Assembly: GCA_947631865.1 (NCBI GenBank)
Contig: CANRNF010000015.1
Span: 1 to 47,677, forward strand
Direction: 5' to 3'
Length of the DNA: 47,677 nt
Source: an uncultured Oscillospiraceae bacterium
GTDB taxonomy: Bacteria; Bacillota; Clostridia; Oscillospirales; Oscillospiraceae
Under the pieces are notes generated by a model. It did no database searches, was not told the DNA's origin, and was given only the letters and a program-made list of their open reading frames with translations. Positions 18,666 through 29,223 of the stretch are shown here, piece by piece. The translations under genes were made by a program, and so were the position numbers. The number at the start of each line of letters is the position of its first letter. Position 1 is the first letter of the stretch.

Positions 18666-20099
18666 TTACACGTTCGTCTCGGCCTCGACGCCCAGCTCCC
18701 CGGCGTATTTGGCCAGTACGGGCCGGACGAAGTCTCTGAGGAAGGTCTCGGTCTGCTCCGGGGCCAGGCCCACGAATTTCCCCACGTCCAGGACCTTTTT
18801 AAGGTCTTCCCGGGTCAGATGGAAAGCCGGGTCGGCCAGCAGCCGGTCCAGAAGGTCGTTCTCGCCGCCCTCCAGCTTCACCTTCACCGCGGCGGCCTGG
18901 GCATGCTGCCGGATGGCCTCGTGCAGCTCCTGACGGTCCCCGCCCATGGTCACGGCGTGCATGAGGATGTTCTCCGTGGCCATGAAGGGCATCTCCTCGT
19001 TAAGATGTTTTTCCATGACTTTGGGGTAGACCCGCCCGCCGCGGATGACGTTGATGACCAGCGTCAGGGCCCCGTCCGTGGCCAGAAACGCCTCGGGGAG
19101 GGCGATGCGCCGGTTGGCGGAGTCGTCCAGCGTCCGCTCCAGCCACTGGGCCGCGGCGGTGTCGGCGGTGTTGCGGGCGGTGTTGATGATGAAGCGGCTC
19201 AAAGAGCACACCCGCTCGCAACGCATGGGGTTGCGCTTGTAGGCCATGGCGGAGGAGCCCACCTGCTCGGCCTCGAAGGGCTCGTCGAATTCCTTCATGT
19301 GGGCCAGCAGGCGCAGGTCCTGGGCCATTTTATACATGCTCTGGGCGATGTCGCCCAACACGTTCAGCACGTAGGCGTCCACCTTCCGGGAGTAGGTCTG
19401 ACCGGACACGGGCATGCAGGCGTCGAAGTCCATCTTGGCCGCGATCTTCTGTTCCAGCTCCACCACCTTCGTCCCGTCGCCGCTGAACAGCTCCAGGAAG
19501 CTGGCGCCGGTACCGGTGGTGCCCTTGCAGCCCAAAAGCTTCAGCCGGTCCAGCTCGAACTCCAGCCGCTCCAGGTCCATGAGCAGGTCCTGGGTCCACA
19601 GGCAGGCCCGCTTGCCCACGGTGGTGGGCTGGGCGGCCTGGAAGTGGGTGTAGGCCAGGGTGGGCATGTCCTTATTCGCCTCGGCGAAATCCGCCAGGGC
19701 GGCGATGGCGTTCACCAGCAGGGTGCGGATGCGCCGCAGCGCCTCCCGCATCTGGATGATATCGGTGTTGTCCCCCACGTAGCAGCTGGTGGCGCCCAGG
19801 TGGATGATGCCCCGGGCCTTGGGACAGGCGTCGCCGTAAGTGCGGATATGGGCCATCACGTCGTGCCGGAGGCGCTTTTCGTAGTCCGCGGCCTTGGCGT
19901 AGTCGATGTCGTCGATGTGCTGGCGCATCTCGTCGATCTGCTCCTGGGTGATGGGCAGGCCCAGCTCCTTTTCGCTCTCCGCCAGGGCGATCCACAGTTT
20001 CCGCCAGGTGGAGAACTTGAAGTCGGGGGAGAAGATGTGCTGCATCTCGCGGGAAGCATAGCGGGCGCACAGGGGATTTTCGTAAATATCTTTGGACAT
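18666..20099 (-). CDS. purB: Adenylosuccinate lyase
   Basis: Fumarase/aspartase-superfamily enzyme acting twice in purine synthesis (SAICAR to AICAR, and adenylosuccinate to AMP). The superfamily signature is GSSAMAYKRNPMRCERV (about residues 280-296). HLGATSCYVGDNTDI and THFQAAQPTTVGKRA provide catalytic residues. ATG 20099, with GGAG 8 bases upstream, gives 477 residues; a GTG at 20108 overlapping the glmS stop would add three. It is closer to the longer, animal-like PurB lineage than to the roughly 430-residue Bacillus form, judged by length. The fumarate it releases could feed the fumarase encoded just downstream. Confidence 0.97.
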   Translation of the reverse strand: MSKDIYENPLCARYASREMQHIFSPDFKFSTWRKLWIALAESEKELGLPITQEQIDEMRQHIDDIDYAKAADYEKRLRHDVMAHIRTYGDACPKARGIIHLGATSCYVGDNTDIIQMREALRRIRTLLVNAIAALADFAEANKDMPTLAYTHFQAAQPTTVGKRACLWTQDLLMDLERLEFELDRLKLLGCKGTTGTGASFLELFSGDGTKVVELEQKIAAKMDFDACMPVSGQTYSRKVDAYVLNVLGDIAQSMYKMAQDLRLLAHMKEFDEPFEAEQVGSSAMAYKRNPMRCERVCSLSRFIINTARNTADTAAAQWLERTLDDSANRRIALPEAFLATDGALTLVINVIRGGRVYPKVMEKHLNEEMPFMATENILMHAVTMGGDRQELHEAIRQHAQAAAVKVKLEGGENDLLDRLLADPAFHLTREDLKKVLDVGKFVGLAPEQTETFLRDFVRPVLAKYAGELGVEAETNV

Positions 20100-20104
20100 G
20101 TCGT

Positions 20105-21943
20105 TCACTCCACGGTGACAGATTTGGCCAGGTTCTTGGGTTTATCGATATCGCAGCCCCGCTGCAGGGCGATGTAGTAGGCGAAAAGCTGCAGCGGCGC
20201 CACGCCCAGGTTCGGCTGCAGCGCCGGGTGGGTGTCGGGTATGGCGATGGTGTAGGTGGCGATATCCTTCAGCTTCCCTGCCAGGCTCTCGGTGGTGAGG
20301 GCCACCACCTCCGCGCCCCGGGAGCGGACCTCCACGATGTTGGACACGGCTTTGTCGATGAGCGGGCCGTAGGTGGCCAGAGCCACCACCAGGGTGCCCG
20401 GCTCGATGAGGGAGATGGTGCCGTGCTTCAGCTCCCCGGCAGCGTAGGACTCGGAGTGGAGATAGCTGATCTCCTTCAGCTTCAGCGACCCCTCCAGGCC
20501 CAGGGCATAGTCCAGGTTCCGGCCGATGAAGAACACGCAGTCCCGGCTGAAATACTGGCTGCCAAGGTATTGGTATATGCCCGTGTCGGCCAGGACATTT
20601 TCCAGCTTTCCGGGCAGAAGTTCAAGCTCCGCAGTGACGGCGGCGCAGTCCGCTTCATCCGCCCGGCCCAGCCGTTTCGCCATCCACAGGCCGAACATGG
20701 TCAGCAGCGCCAGCTGGGTGGAATAGGCCTTGGTGGTGGCCACGGCGATCTCCGGCCCGGCCCAGGTATAGAGGACCGCGTCCGACTCCCGGGCGATGGA
20801 AGAGCCCACCACGTTCACGATGGCGAGGATATACCCGCCCAGGCCTCTGGCCTCCCGGAGGGCGGCCATGGAGTCCAGGGTCTCGCCGGACTGGCTGATC
20901 ACGATGACCAGGGAACGCTCATCCACCAGGGGGGCGCTGTAGCGGAATTCCGACGCCAGGCATACCTCCACCGGCAGGCGCAGAAACCGTTCCAGGTTGT
21001 ACTTGCCCACCATGCCCACGTGGTAGGAGGACCCGCAGGCCACCAGGTAGATCCGGTCAAAAGAGCGGAGCTTTTCGTCCGTGAGAGGCAGCTCGTCGAA
21101 GCAGAGCTCCCCGCCCCGGAGCCGGGGGGAGATGGTCTGCCGCAGGGCCTCCGGCTGCTCCATGATCTCTTTGAACATGAAGTGGGGGTAGCCGCCCTTT
21201 TCCGCAGCGGACACGTCCCATTCGATGGTGTGGCGCTCCTTCTCCACGGGCCGGCGGTACTGGTCGAAGACCTGGATGCCCGCCCGGGTGAGCACGGCCA
21301 CCTCGCCGTCCTCCATATAGGCCACGTCCCGGGTGTGGGCGATGATGGCGGTGGCGTCGGAGGCGATGAAGCTCTCCCCGTCCCCGTAGCCCAGCAGCAG
21401 GGGCGCGTCCTTTCGGGCGGCGATGAGCATGTCGGGCCGGTCGGCGCACAGGATGCCCAGCGCATAGGCCCCCTCCAGCCGGTCCAGCACCGCGTACACC
21501 GCATCCAGTGGGTCGCTGTGGTCGTTGAAGCAGTACTCCAGCAGCTGGGCCACCACCTCCGAGTCGGTGTCGGAGCGGAAGGCGACGCCCTTGTGCAGGA
21601 GGAACTGTTTGATCTCGGCGTAATTCTCGATGATGCCGTTGTGGACGATGGCTACCCGGCCGTTCTGGCTCACGTGGGGGTGGGAGTTGACGTCGTTGGG
21701 CTCCCCATGGGTCGCCCAGCGGGTGTGGCCCAGGCCCACCGTCCCCTCCAGGGGCGGGAGAGCGTCCAGCTTCTCCCGGAGGGTGTGGAGCCGGCCCTTG
21801 CACTTTTGTATCTGCAGGCCTTTGTCCCGGCTGACCACGGCCACGCCGGCGGAGTCATAGCCCCGGTATTCCAGATGCTCCAGCCCCTCCAGCAGGACGG
21901 GCACGGCGGGGGCGTTTCCTGTGTATCCTACGATACCGCACAT
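20105..21943 (-). CDS. glmS: Glutamine-fructose-6-phosphate aminotransferase (isomerizing)
   Basis: Makes glucosamine-6-phosphate, the entry point to peptidoglycan amino sugars. The N-terminal Ntn glutaminase domain begins at the catalytic Cys2 (MCGIVGYTGNAPAVPVLLEGL), with the GYDSAG and HTRWATHGEPN motifs following. Two SIS domains occupy about residues 290-600 (ACGSSYHVG, VISQSGETLDSMAAL). It ends with the conserved DKPKNLAKSVTVE. The length of 612 is normal. No glmS ribozyme could be placed: only 13 bp separate it from pyrG, so it is not controlled by that riboswitch here. Confidence 0.98.
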   Translation of the reverse strand: MCGIVGYTGNAPAVPVLLEGLEHLEYRGYDSAGVAVVSRDKGLQIQKCKGRLHTLREKLDALPPLEGTVGLGHTRWATHGEPNDVNSHPHVSQNGRVAIVHNGIIENYAEIKQFLLHKGVAFRSDTDSEVVAQLLEYCFNDHSDPLDAVYAVLDRLEGAYALGILCADRPDMLIAARKDAPLLLGYGDGESFIASDATAIIAHTRDVAYMEDGEVAVLTRAGIQVFDQYRRPVEKERHTIEWDVSAAEKGGYPHFMFKEIMEQPEALRQTISPRLRGGELCFDELPLTDEKLRSFDRIYLVACGSSYHVGMVGKYNLERFLRLPVEVCLASEFRYSAPLVDERSLVIVISQSGETLDSMAALREARGLGGYILAIVNVVGSSIARESDAVLYTWAGPEIAVATTKAYSTQLALLTMFGLWMAKRLGRADEADCAAVTAELELLPGKLENVLADTGIYQYLGSQYFSRDCVFFIGRNLDYALGLEGSLKLKEISYLHSESYAAGELKHGTISLIEPGTLVVALATYGPLIDKAVSNIVEVRSRGAEVVALTTESLAGKLKDIATYTIAIPDTHPALQPNLGVAPLQLFAYYIALQRGCDIDKPKNLAKSVTVE

Positions 21944-21956
21944 GATTTTCGCTCAG

Positions 21957-23588
<1,632 letters not shown>

Positions 23589-23649
23589 TTATCTCTGTTA
23601 TTGATACCGCCCTATAGAGCGGTAAAAGGCACACAAAAACACAAAATAC

Positions 23650-23678
23650 AGTATAATATAAGGGCAGGGGAATATCAA
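23650..23678 (-). promoter_or_regulatory. Sigma-A promoter of the pyrG operon
   Basis: On the minus strand TTGATA (23678-23673), 17-bp spacer, TATACT (23655-23650). The leader of about 70 nt contains an inverted repeat TACCGC...GCGGTA (around 23604-23623). It does not begin with the GGGC run known to control some Firmicutes pyrG leaders. Confidence 0.75.
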
Positions 23679-23716
23679 GCCTAAATGTGGCCCCGGCGGC
23701 AAAAAGCCGCTCCCCC

Positions 23717-23745
23717 TTGCGTGGGGGCGGAAATCATGGTATCAT
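23717..23745 (+). promoter_or_regulatory. Possible promoter of the sugar kinase gene
   Basis: TTGCGT (23717-23722), 17-bp spacer, TATCAT (23740-23745), about 45 bp before the chosen start codon. It is a moderate match and points away from the divergent pyrG promoter. Confidence 0.45.
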
Positions 23746-23795
23746 ATCGTTTGGCCGGGAAATTTGTCGGCCAACATCGTCATAAGAGGTCAGTC

Positions 23796-24878
23796 ATGGA
23801 CAACGCCAGCTATAAAAACGCCATCCACCGGTTCGTCATGGACGGCGAGCCCGTCTCCTGCGAGCTGTACGGCTGCGGGCATATCAACCACACCTTCCTG
23901 CTCACCACGGATACAGGCAGGCGCTACATACTGCAGATGGTCAACGGCTCCGTGTTCCAGGACCCGGATGGCCTCATGGAGAACGTGGTGGCCATCACCC
24001 GGCACATCGCCTCCAAATGCTCTGACCCCCGGTGCAGCCTGCGCCTCAATCCCACCGTGGACGGCAAGCTCTATACCCGGGGCGACAAGGGCAATATGTG
24101 GCGGCTGTACGACTATGTGGAGAACAGCATCTGCCTGCAGGCACCGGAGACGCCGGAGGACTTCTACCAGAGCGCCATCGCCTTCGGCACCTTCCAGCAG
24201 CAGCTGGCGGATTTCCCCGCTGAGACCCTCCACGAGACCATCCCCAATTTCCACAACACCCCGGACCGGTACAGGAAGTTCAAGGAGGCCCTGGCTGCGG
24301 ACAAGTGCGGCCGGGCGAAGGATGTCCAGCCGGAGATCGGGTTCGTCCTGGCCCGGGAGGCCGAAGCCGGCGCGCTGCAGCGCATGCGGGATTCCGGCGA
24401 GCTGCCCACCCGTGTGACCCACAACGACACCAAGCTCAACAACGTCATGCTGGACGCTGACACCCGCAAGGCCCTTTGCGTCATCGACCTGGACACGGTG
24501 ATGCCGGGGCTGGCCGCCTACGACTTCGGCGACTCCATCCGCTTCGGCGCCGCCACCGCCGCCGAGGACGAACAGGACCTGGCCAAGATGGAGATGAGCC
24601 TGGAGGCCTACGAGACCTTCACCCGGGGCTTTCTCACCGCCTGCCCGGGGCTGACAGACCTGGAGAAGAAGACCCTGCCCCTGGGGGCCAAGCTCATGAC
24701 ATTGGAGTGCGGTGTGCGGTTTTTGACCGACTACCTGGAGGGGGACGTGTACTTCGCCATCCACCGGCCCGGGCACAACCTGGACCGGGCCCGAACCCAG
24801 TTCAAGCTGGTGGCGGACATGGAGAAGAAGTGGGACGACATGGCCGCCATTACGGAGCGGCTGAGCCGGGGAGAGTAA
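23796..24878 (+). CDS. APH-family kinase, N-acetylhexosamine 1-kinase-like
   Basis: Aminoglycoside-phosphotransferase-fold protein, 360 residues. The ATP-binding lobe includes GCGHINHTFLLTTDTGRRYILQMVN-type sequence (about residues 25-50). The catalytic loop is RVTHNDTKLNNVML, with metal-binding VIDLDTVMPGLAAYDFGDSIRFG-type sequence about 25 residues on. This HNDxKxxN...DxDTV pattern, with the PG following, is like NahK, which phosphorylates GlcNAc/GalNAc at C1. The substrate is inferred. A PocR-AraC regulator and sugar ABC components follow, which supports a sugar role. ATG 23796 follows AAGAGGT; the frame stays open further upstream into promoter-like DNA. Confidence 0.8.
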   Translation: MDNASYKNAIHRFVMDGEPVSCELYGCGHINHTFLLTTDTGRRYILQMVNGSVFQDPDGLMENVVAITRHIASKCSDPRCSLRLNPTVDGKLYTRGDKGNMWRLYDYVENSICLQAPETPEDFYQSAIAFGTFQQQLADFPAETLHETIPNFHNTPDRYRKFKEALAADKCGRAKDVQPEIGFVLAREAEAGALQRMRDSGELPTRVTHNDTKLNNVMLDADTRKALCVIDLDTVMPGLAAYDFGDSIRFGAATAAEDEQDLAKMEMSLEAYETFTRGFLTACPGLTDLEKKTLPLGAKLMTLECGVRFLTDYLEGDVYFAIHRPGHNLDRARTQFKLVADMEKKWDDMAAITERLSRGE

Positions 24879-24890
24879 ACAACGCATAAA

Positions 24891-24923
24891 ACGCGCCGGG
24901 CGCTGGCTTGGCGCGTGTTTTTA
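24891..24923 (+). terminator. Terminator after the kinase gene
   Basis: ACGCGCC (24891-24897) pairs with GGCGCGT (24910-24916), followed by GTTTTTAT. It separates the kinase from the regulator gene 13 bp further on. Confidence 0.75.
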
Positions 24924-24935
24924 TAACGATCATAG

Positions 24936-25790
24936 GTGACGAACGTGAAGATACTATTCAACACGGACAAGCTCCTCCATCTGGTGAGCGCCCTGCAGAC
25001 CTTCACGGGCCTGAAGACCAGCATCTTCGACGCCGGGGGGAAGGACATCCAGATCTTCGGCGGCCACCAGGAGTTCTGCCGTCTTATCAATGCCGACCCG
25101 GAGGGCCACCGGCGGTGCGAAGCCTGCGACGCCCGGGCCGTGGAGGCCTGCGCCGCCGTAGGGGGCGTATACAGGTACCGGTGCCACCTGGGGCTGTGCG
25201 AGGTGGCGCTGCCCCTGGTAGAGAACGGCGTGCCCATCGCCTACCTGTCCTTTGGACAGTATTTGGACAATTCGCCGAAAGAGCGGCAGTGGGAGCGGAC
25301 AGAGCAGTCCGCCGGCTGGTTCACCGGGGACAAAAAAGCACTAAGAGAGGCATTCTGGCAGCTGCGGCAGTACTCCTTCCAGGAGACCACCGCCTATGCG
25401 GAGATCCTTCAGGCCCTGACGGCCTATATCCTCCAGGAGGGCATCATCCGCTCGGCGGAGTACACGGACCTGCAGCGGCTGGAGCTGTACCTGGACCAGC
25501 ATTACCGGGAGAGCCTGACCCTGAAAAAGATCGCCGGGGACCTGCACATGGGCACCACGAAGCTCTGCGCTCTGGTGAAACGGCTGCCGGAGGGCGGCAC
25601 CGTCACCCAGGCCATCGCACGACGGCGGGTCCGGGAGGCGCAAGCCATGCTCCGCAGCGGGGACGCGCCCATCTCCGCCGTGGCGGAGGCGGTGGGCTAC
25701 AGCGACTACAATTATTTCACCAAGGTCTTCCGGGCCGCCGCGGGCGTGACCCCCAGCGCCTACCGCCGGGCGAACAGGCAGAAAATTTAG
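24936..25790 (+). CDS. PocR-sensor AraC-family transcriptional regulator
   Basis: Two-domain regulator, 284 residues. Residues 1-170 resemble the PocR ligand-binding domain: FxxxTGLKTSIFDAGGK, then FCRLINADPEGHRRCEACD with a Cys pair, a CHLGLCEVALPLV motif and an effector-pocket YLSFGQYL. Residues 185-284 are an AraC double helix-turn-helix, with SLTLKKIAGDLHMGTTKLCALVK followed by the second motif PISAVAEAVGYSDYNYFTKVFRAAAGVTPSAYR-type region. The start is GTG 24936, with another GTG at 24945. It probably activates the transporter genes next door in response to a small ligand; the ligand is not evident. Confidence 0.88.
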   Translation: MTNVKILFNTDKLLHLVSALQTFTGLKTSIFDAGGKDIQIFGGHQEFCRLINADPEGHRRCEACDARAVEACAAVGGVYRYRCHLGLCEVALPLVENGVPIAYLSFGQYLDNSPKERQWERTEQSAGWFTGDKKALREAFWQLRQYSFQETTAYAEILQALTAYILQEGIIRSAEYTDLQRLELYLDQHYRESLTLKKIAGDLHMGTTKLCALVKRLPEGGTVTQAIARRRVREAQAMLRSGDAPISAVAEAVGYSDYNYFTKVFRAAAGVTPSAYRRANRQKI

Positions 25791-25868
25791 CACATTAAAA
25801 CAAATTGTGCAGATAGACAAAACATTACGGAAGATATTACTATTATTCGTTTGATTTTCCTATTATAT

Positions 25869-25919
25869 GGACCGCGGGTCCGGTACAATGGGGTTACCGG
25901 GACCTGCGGTCCGTTTTTT
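25869..25919 (+). terminator. Strong terminator between the regulator and transporter genes
   Basis: An imperfect inverted repeat of about 17 bp (GGACCGCGGGTCC...GGACCTGCGGTCC, 25869-25912) is followed by six T. The surrounding 198-bp gap (25791-25988) shows no convincing promoter for the binding-protein gene. The stem could also act as an attenuator if transcription starts upstream of it. Confidence 0.8.
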
Positions 25920-25988
25920 CTTTCGTGAGAAAGGGCAGGCGCTTCGGCCGGCCTTATCTTATACTTTTATTTAAGGAGAGCAACGAAC

Positions 25989-27254
25989 ATGAAAAAGATC
26001 CTTGCCATGCTCCTCGTGCTGACGATGATCCTCTCCCTGGGCGCCATCTCTGCTTTCGCGGCTGATGAGGTCACCCTGGACGTCATCATCTCTGAGTACG
26101 GCTCCTACACCCGTGAGTGGTGGGACGGCGTGTTCATCCCCAAGTTCGAGGAAGCCAACCCCGACATCAAGCTGAATCTGGAAGTCGTCTCCTGGAACGA
26201 CCTGGACGCTGTTGTCAACACCCGCATCTCCACCGGCCAGCAGCCTGACATCCTCAACTTCAACGCCTTCGCTGATTTTGTGGCCGACGATCTGCTGATG
26301 CCCGCCGAGGAGTATGCCTCTGAGGAGCTCCAGGCCAAGTTCTTCCCTGACTTCTGGACTGCCAACACCATGGACGGCACCATCTGGGCCCTGCCCATCC
26401 TGGCCTCCGCCCGCGGCCTGTACTACAACAAGGACATCCTGGAAGCGGCCGGTGTGGAAGTCCCCACTACCTGGGCCGAGGTGAAGGACGCCTGCGCCAA
26501 GATCAAGGAGTATGACCCCAACATCATCCCCTGGAGCCTTGACATCTCCAACGACGAGGGCCAGGCCGCGTTCTCCTACTACACCTGGAACAACGGCGGC
26601 GGCTTCATCGACGCCGACGGAAACTGGGCTCTGAACAGCACCGAGAATGTGGAGGCCATGACCTTCATGAAGGAGCTGATCGACGCCGGTTATGTGTGGC
26701 CCGAGTACGCCACCGCTACCCGTTATCCCCAGCAGGACGCCTTCGCGGCCGGCTCCGTGGCCATGATCATTGGCCCCAACAACCTCTATGACATCGCCGC
26801 CGACGTGAACTTCGGCGTTGCCTCCATCCCCGCCAACGAGGGTAAGGACCCCGTCAACATGGGCGTGTGCGACCTGCTGGTCGCGTTCGCGGACGAGGAC
26901 GCCGAGGAGGGCCGGACCGAGGCCATCAGCAAGTTCTTCGACTTCTTCTATGACACCGACCTCTACTCCGAGTACATGGTGTACGAGGGCTTCCTGCCCG
27001 TGACAGCCGACTCCGCCGCGCTGCTGGCCGAGAACGCCGAGCAGTTCAAGAAGGGCGGCCCGGACGGCGGCGAGGGCAACAGCGAGTACTTCGCCAACTT
27101 CAACGAGGTGCTGGCTTCCTGCGAGTTCTATCCCACCTATAAGGTGGAGTGGAGCGACGTGATGGTGGCTGTCACCGCCGCTGAGCAGCAGATCGCCGAG
27201 GGCGCCGACATCCAGGAGACCCTGGACGCCGCCCAGGCCGAGATCGTCGGCTGA
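25989..27254 (+). CDS. Extracellular solute-binding protein of a sugar ABC transporter
   Basis: Captures substrate outside the cell for the permeases encoded downstream (carbohydrate uptake type 1, family 1 binding protein). The 421-residue product has a clear signal peptide (MKKILAMLLVLTMILSLGAISAFA). The SBP-family core includes FEEANPDIKLNLEVVSWNDLD and STGQQPDIL, with the ligand-cleft region GTIWALPILASARGLYYNKDIL-like near residue 135. It lacks the lipobox Cys expected for a Gram-positive binding protein, so it should be released or held by another means. Codon use is strongly biased to C/G-ending codons, which fits high expression. AAGGAGAGC precedes the ATG. Confidence 0.9.
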   Translation: MKKILAMLLVLTMILSLGAISAFAADEVTLDVIISEYGSYTREWWDGVFIPKFEEANPDIKLNLEVVSWNDLDAVVNTRISTGQQPDILNFNAFADFVADDLLMPAEEYASEELQAKFFPDFWTANTMDGTIWALPILASARGLYYNKDILEAAGVEVPTTWAEVKDACAKIKEYDPNIIPWSLDISNDEGQAAFSYYTWNNGGGFIDADGNWALNSTENVEAMTFMKELIDAGYVWPEYATATRYPQQDAFAAGSVAMIIGPNNLYDIAADVNFGVASIPANEGKDPVNMGVCDLLVAFADEDAEEGRTEAISKFFDFFYDTDLYSEYMVYEGFLPVTADSAALLAENAEQFKKGGPDGGEGNSEYFANFNEVLASCEFYPTYKVEWSDVMVAVTAAEQQIAEGADIQETLDAAQAEIVG

Positions 27255-27289
27255 ATACAGCGCGTTCCCACGGACATACCTTAACGATG

Positions 27290-27319
27290 GGGGCCGGACT
27301 TGGTCCGGCCCCTGTTTTT
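27290..27319 (+). terminator. Intercistronic hairpin/terminator after the binding-protein gene
   Basis: GGGGCCGGA (27290-27298) and TCCGGCCCC (27304-27312) form a perfect stem, followed by TGTTTTT. Partial termination here would give more binding protein than permease, as in many sugar ABC operons. Confidence 0.8.
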
Positions 27320-27346
27320 CAAACCTAGCGGCAAGGGGGCGGAAGA

Positions 27347-28237
27347 ATGAAAAAAACCACGCTGAAAAAGGCGGAGCCCTATGTCTGGATACTGCCCAGC
27401 ATCATCCTGATGGTGGGCATGATCGTGGTGCCGGTCATCACGGTGTTCCAGATGTCCATGTCGGAGATCAGCCGGGCGGGCGTCATCAAAGGCTACAATA
27501 ACTTTGAGAACTTCCGGGCCATCTTCAAATCTGCCACGTTCTGGCACACCCTCCAGAACACATTTGTATGGACGGTGGTGGTCGTGGGTCTGTCCACGGT
27601 CCTGGGCTTTATCATCGCCATGGTGCTGAACCAGAAGTTCCACGGCCGGAAGTTCGTCCGGGCCATTGTGGTATTTCCCTGGGCGACCAGCCTGATCATC
27701 CAGGCGACCATCTGGAAGTACATCATCGACTCCCAGTTCGGCTCCCTGAACGTGATTTTGAAAAAACTGGGTATCATCAGCCAGAATATCAACTGGACGC
27801 CGTCGGCCGCGGCCTATTTCGCCTGGGAGTGCTGGATCGGCATATTCGTCACCATCCCCTTCGTCACGTTCTGCGTCCTCTCGGGCCTGCAGAGCATCGA
27901 CGACACCTATTACGAGGCGGCGGAGATCGACGGCGCGGGCTTCTGGAAGAAGCTGACTAGCATCACCCTGCCCCTTCTGAGGCCCAGCCTCACAGTGAGC
28001 ACGGTGCTGAACATCATCTATGTGTTCAACTCCTTCCCCATCATCTGGACCATCACCAAGGGCGACCCCGCCGACAAGACCCACACCCTGGCCACATATA
28101 TCTATAAATTGTCGTTCTTCAACGGCAAGGCGGGCCAGGCGGCCGCCGTGTCGGTGGTGGGCTTCGTGATATTGTGTATCTGCGCGGGCATCTACATGGT
28201 GCTGAGCCTGCGGGCGGAAAAGGAGGAGGACAAGTGA
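27347..28237 (+). CDS. Sugar ABC transporter permease (MalF/UgpA type)
   Basis: Inner-membrane subunit of the carbohydrate importer, 296 residues with six predicted membrane helices, the first at SIILMVGMIVVPVITVF. The EAA loop that contacts the ATPase reads YYEAAEIDGAGFWKKLTSITLPLLRPS-type (about residues 192-218). AAGGGGGCGG lies before the ATG. It overlaps the next permease by 4 bp. No ATP-binding subunit is encoded in the operon, so a shared MsmX-like ATPase from elsewhere is presumably used. Confidence 0.93.
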   Translation: MKKTTLKKAEPYVWILPSIILMVGMIVVPVITVFQMSMSEISRAGVIKGYNNFENFRAIFKSATFWHTLQNTFVWTVVVVGLSTVLGFIIAMVLNQKFHGRKFVRAIVVFPWATSLIIQATIWKYIIDSQFGSLNVILKKLGIISQNINWTPSAAAYFAWECWIGIFVTIPFVTFCVLSGLQSIDDTYYEAAEIDGAGFWKKLTSITLPLLRPSLTVSTVLNIIYVFNSFPIIWTITKGDPADKTHTLATYIYKLSFFNGKAGQAAAVSVVGFVILCICAGIYMVLSLRAEKEEDK

Positions 28238-29076
28238 ACAATTCCATCCGAAAGCACCCCTGGCGGCGGGTGTTCCTGTATCTGTTCGTATTCGTATTGT
28301 GCATCGTGATCCTCTACCCCTACTTCGTCATGTTCACCACCGCCGCCAAGGACCGCAACGAGATGTACTCGCTGGATATGACCGTGCTCCCCAAGGAGTG
28401 GAAGTGGTCCAACTTCGTGGAGATATGGTCGGCCGCGCCGGTGCTGCGGTACTTCCTCAACTCCGTGCTGGTGTCCGGCGGCGCCACCATCATCGCCATC
28501 CTCTGCGGCATCCCGGCGGCCTACGCCCTGAGCCGGATGAAGTTCAAGGGCAAGAGCGTCTTTCTGGGCGCGGTCATCATGAGCCAGATGTTCGCCCCGG
28601 TGGTGCTGCTGGTGGGCATCTACCGGCTGATGATGAAGATAAGCCTGGTGAACAATATCCTGGGGCTGATCCTGCTGAACGCGGCCTTCAACCAGGCCTT
28701 CGCCATATGGCTGCTGCGGGGCACGTTCCTGTCCATCTCCCCGGATATGGAGCAGGCGGCCAAGATCGACGGCTGCAACACCGTGGGCTCTCTCATCCGG
28801 GTGCTGATCCCCATGGCGGCGCCGGGCATCGTGACCACGCTGATCTTCGTGTTCATCAACTCCTGGAACGAGTACACCATGGCCCTGACCCTGATCAGCA
28901 CCGACGTGCTCAAGCCCATCACCGTGGGCATCAATGTGTTCTACGGCCTGAACATGATCAACTGGCAGTACCTGTTCGCCACCAGCATCTTTGCCACCAT
29001 CCCGGTGATCGTGCTGTTCCTGTGCATCGAAAAGCACCTGGCCAGCGGCCTCACCGCAGGCGGCGTCAAGGGATAA
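28234..29076 (+). CDS. Sugar ABC transporter permease (MalG/UgpE type)
   Basis: Second membrane subunit of the importer, 280 residues. The start is GTG 28234, overlapping the previous stop (GTGA) with AAAGGAGGAGG just upstream. The EAA loop is DMEQAAKIDGCNTVGSLIRVLIPMAAPG-type near residue 175. Membrane segments include CIVILYPYFVMF and VTTLIFVFINSWNEYTMAL. The 4-bp overlap implies coupled synthesis with the partner permease. A strong terminator ends the operon. Confidence 0.93.
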   Translation: MNNSIRKHPWRRVFLYLFVFVLCIVILYPYFVMFTTAAKDRNEMYSLDMTVLPKEWKWSNFVEIWSAAPVLRYFLNSVLVSGGATIIAILCGIPAAYALSRMKFKGKSVFLGAVIMSQMFAPVVLLVGIYRLMMKISLVNNILGLILLNAAFNQAFAIWLLRGTFLSISPDMEQAAKIDGCNTVGSLIRVLIPMAAPGIVTTLIFVFINSWNEYTMALTLISTDVLKPITVGINVFYGLNMINWQYLFATSIFATIPVIVLFLCIEKHLASGLTAGGVKG

Positions 29077-29094
29077 ATTCGACAAACGAAACAA

Positions 29095-29134
29095 AAAGGG
29101 ATATCCCGGGACGTTGGTCCCGGGGTATTCCTTT
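29095..29134 (+). terminator. Terminator of the ABC transporter operon
   Basis: An 18-bp stem (29095-29112 with 29117-29134, loop GTTG) containing CCCGGGAC/GTCCCGGG, with two wobble pairs and an A-rich left flank. Confidence 0.85.
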
Positions 29135-29223
29135 AGCAAAAAGCGTATACGAAATATCAAATCCGTGCTATATTTAAGTTGTGTCTATTCAATGGCTATA
29201 TTTGGATCAAAGGATGATGCGCA

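Noticed and set aside
25884..25889. TACAAT as a -10 box for the binding-protein gene
   Set aside because: It is inside the loop of a strong terminator, and the nearest TTGATT is 27 bp away.
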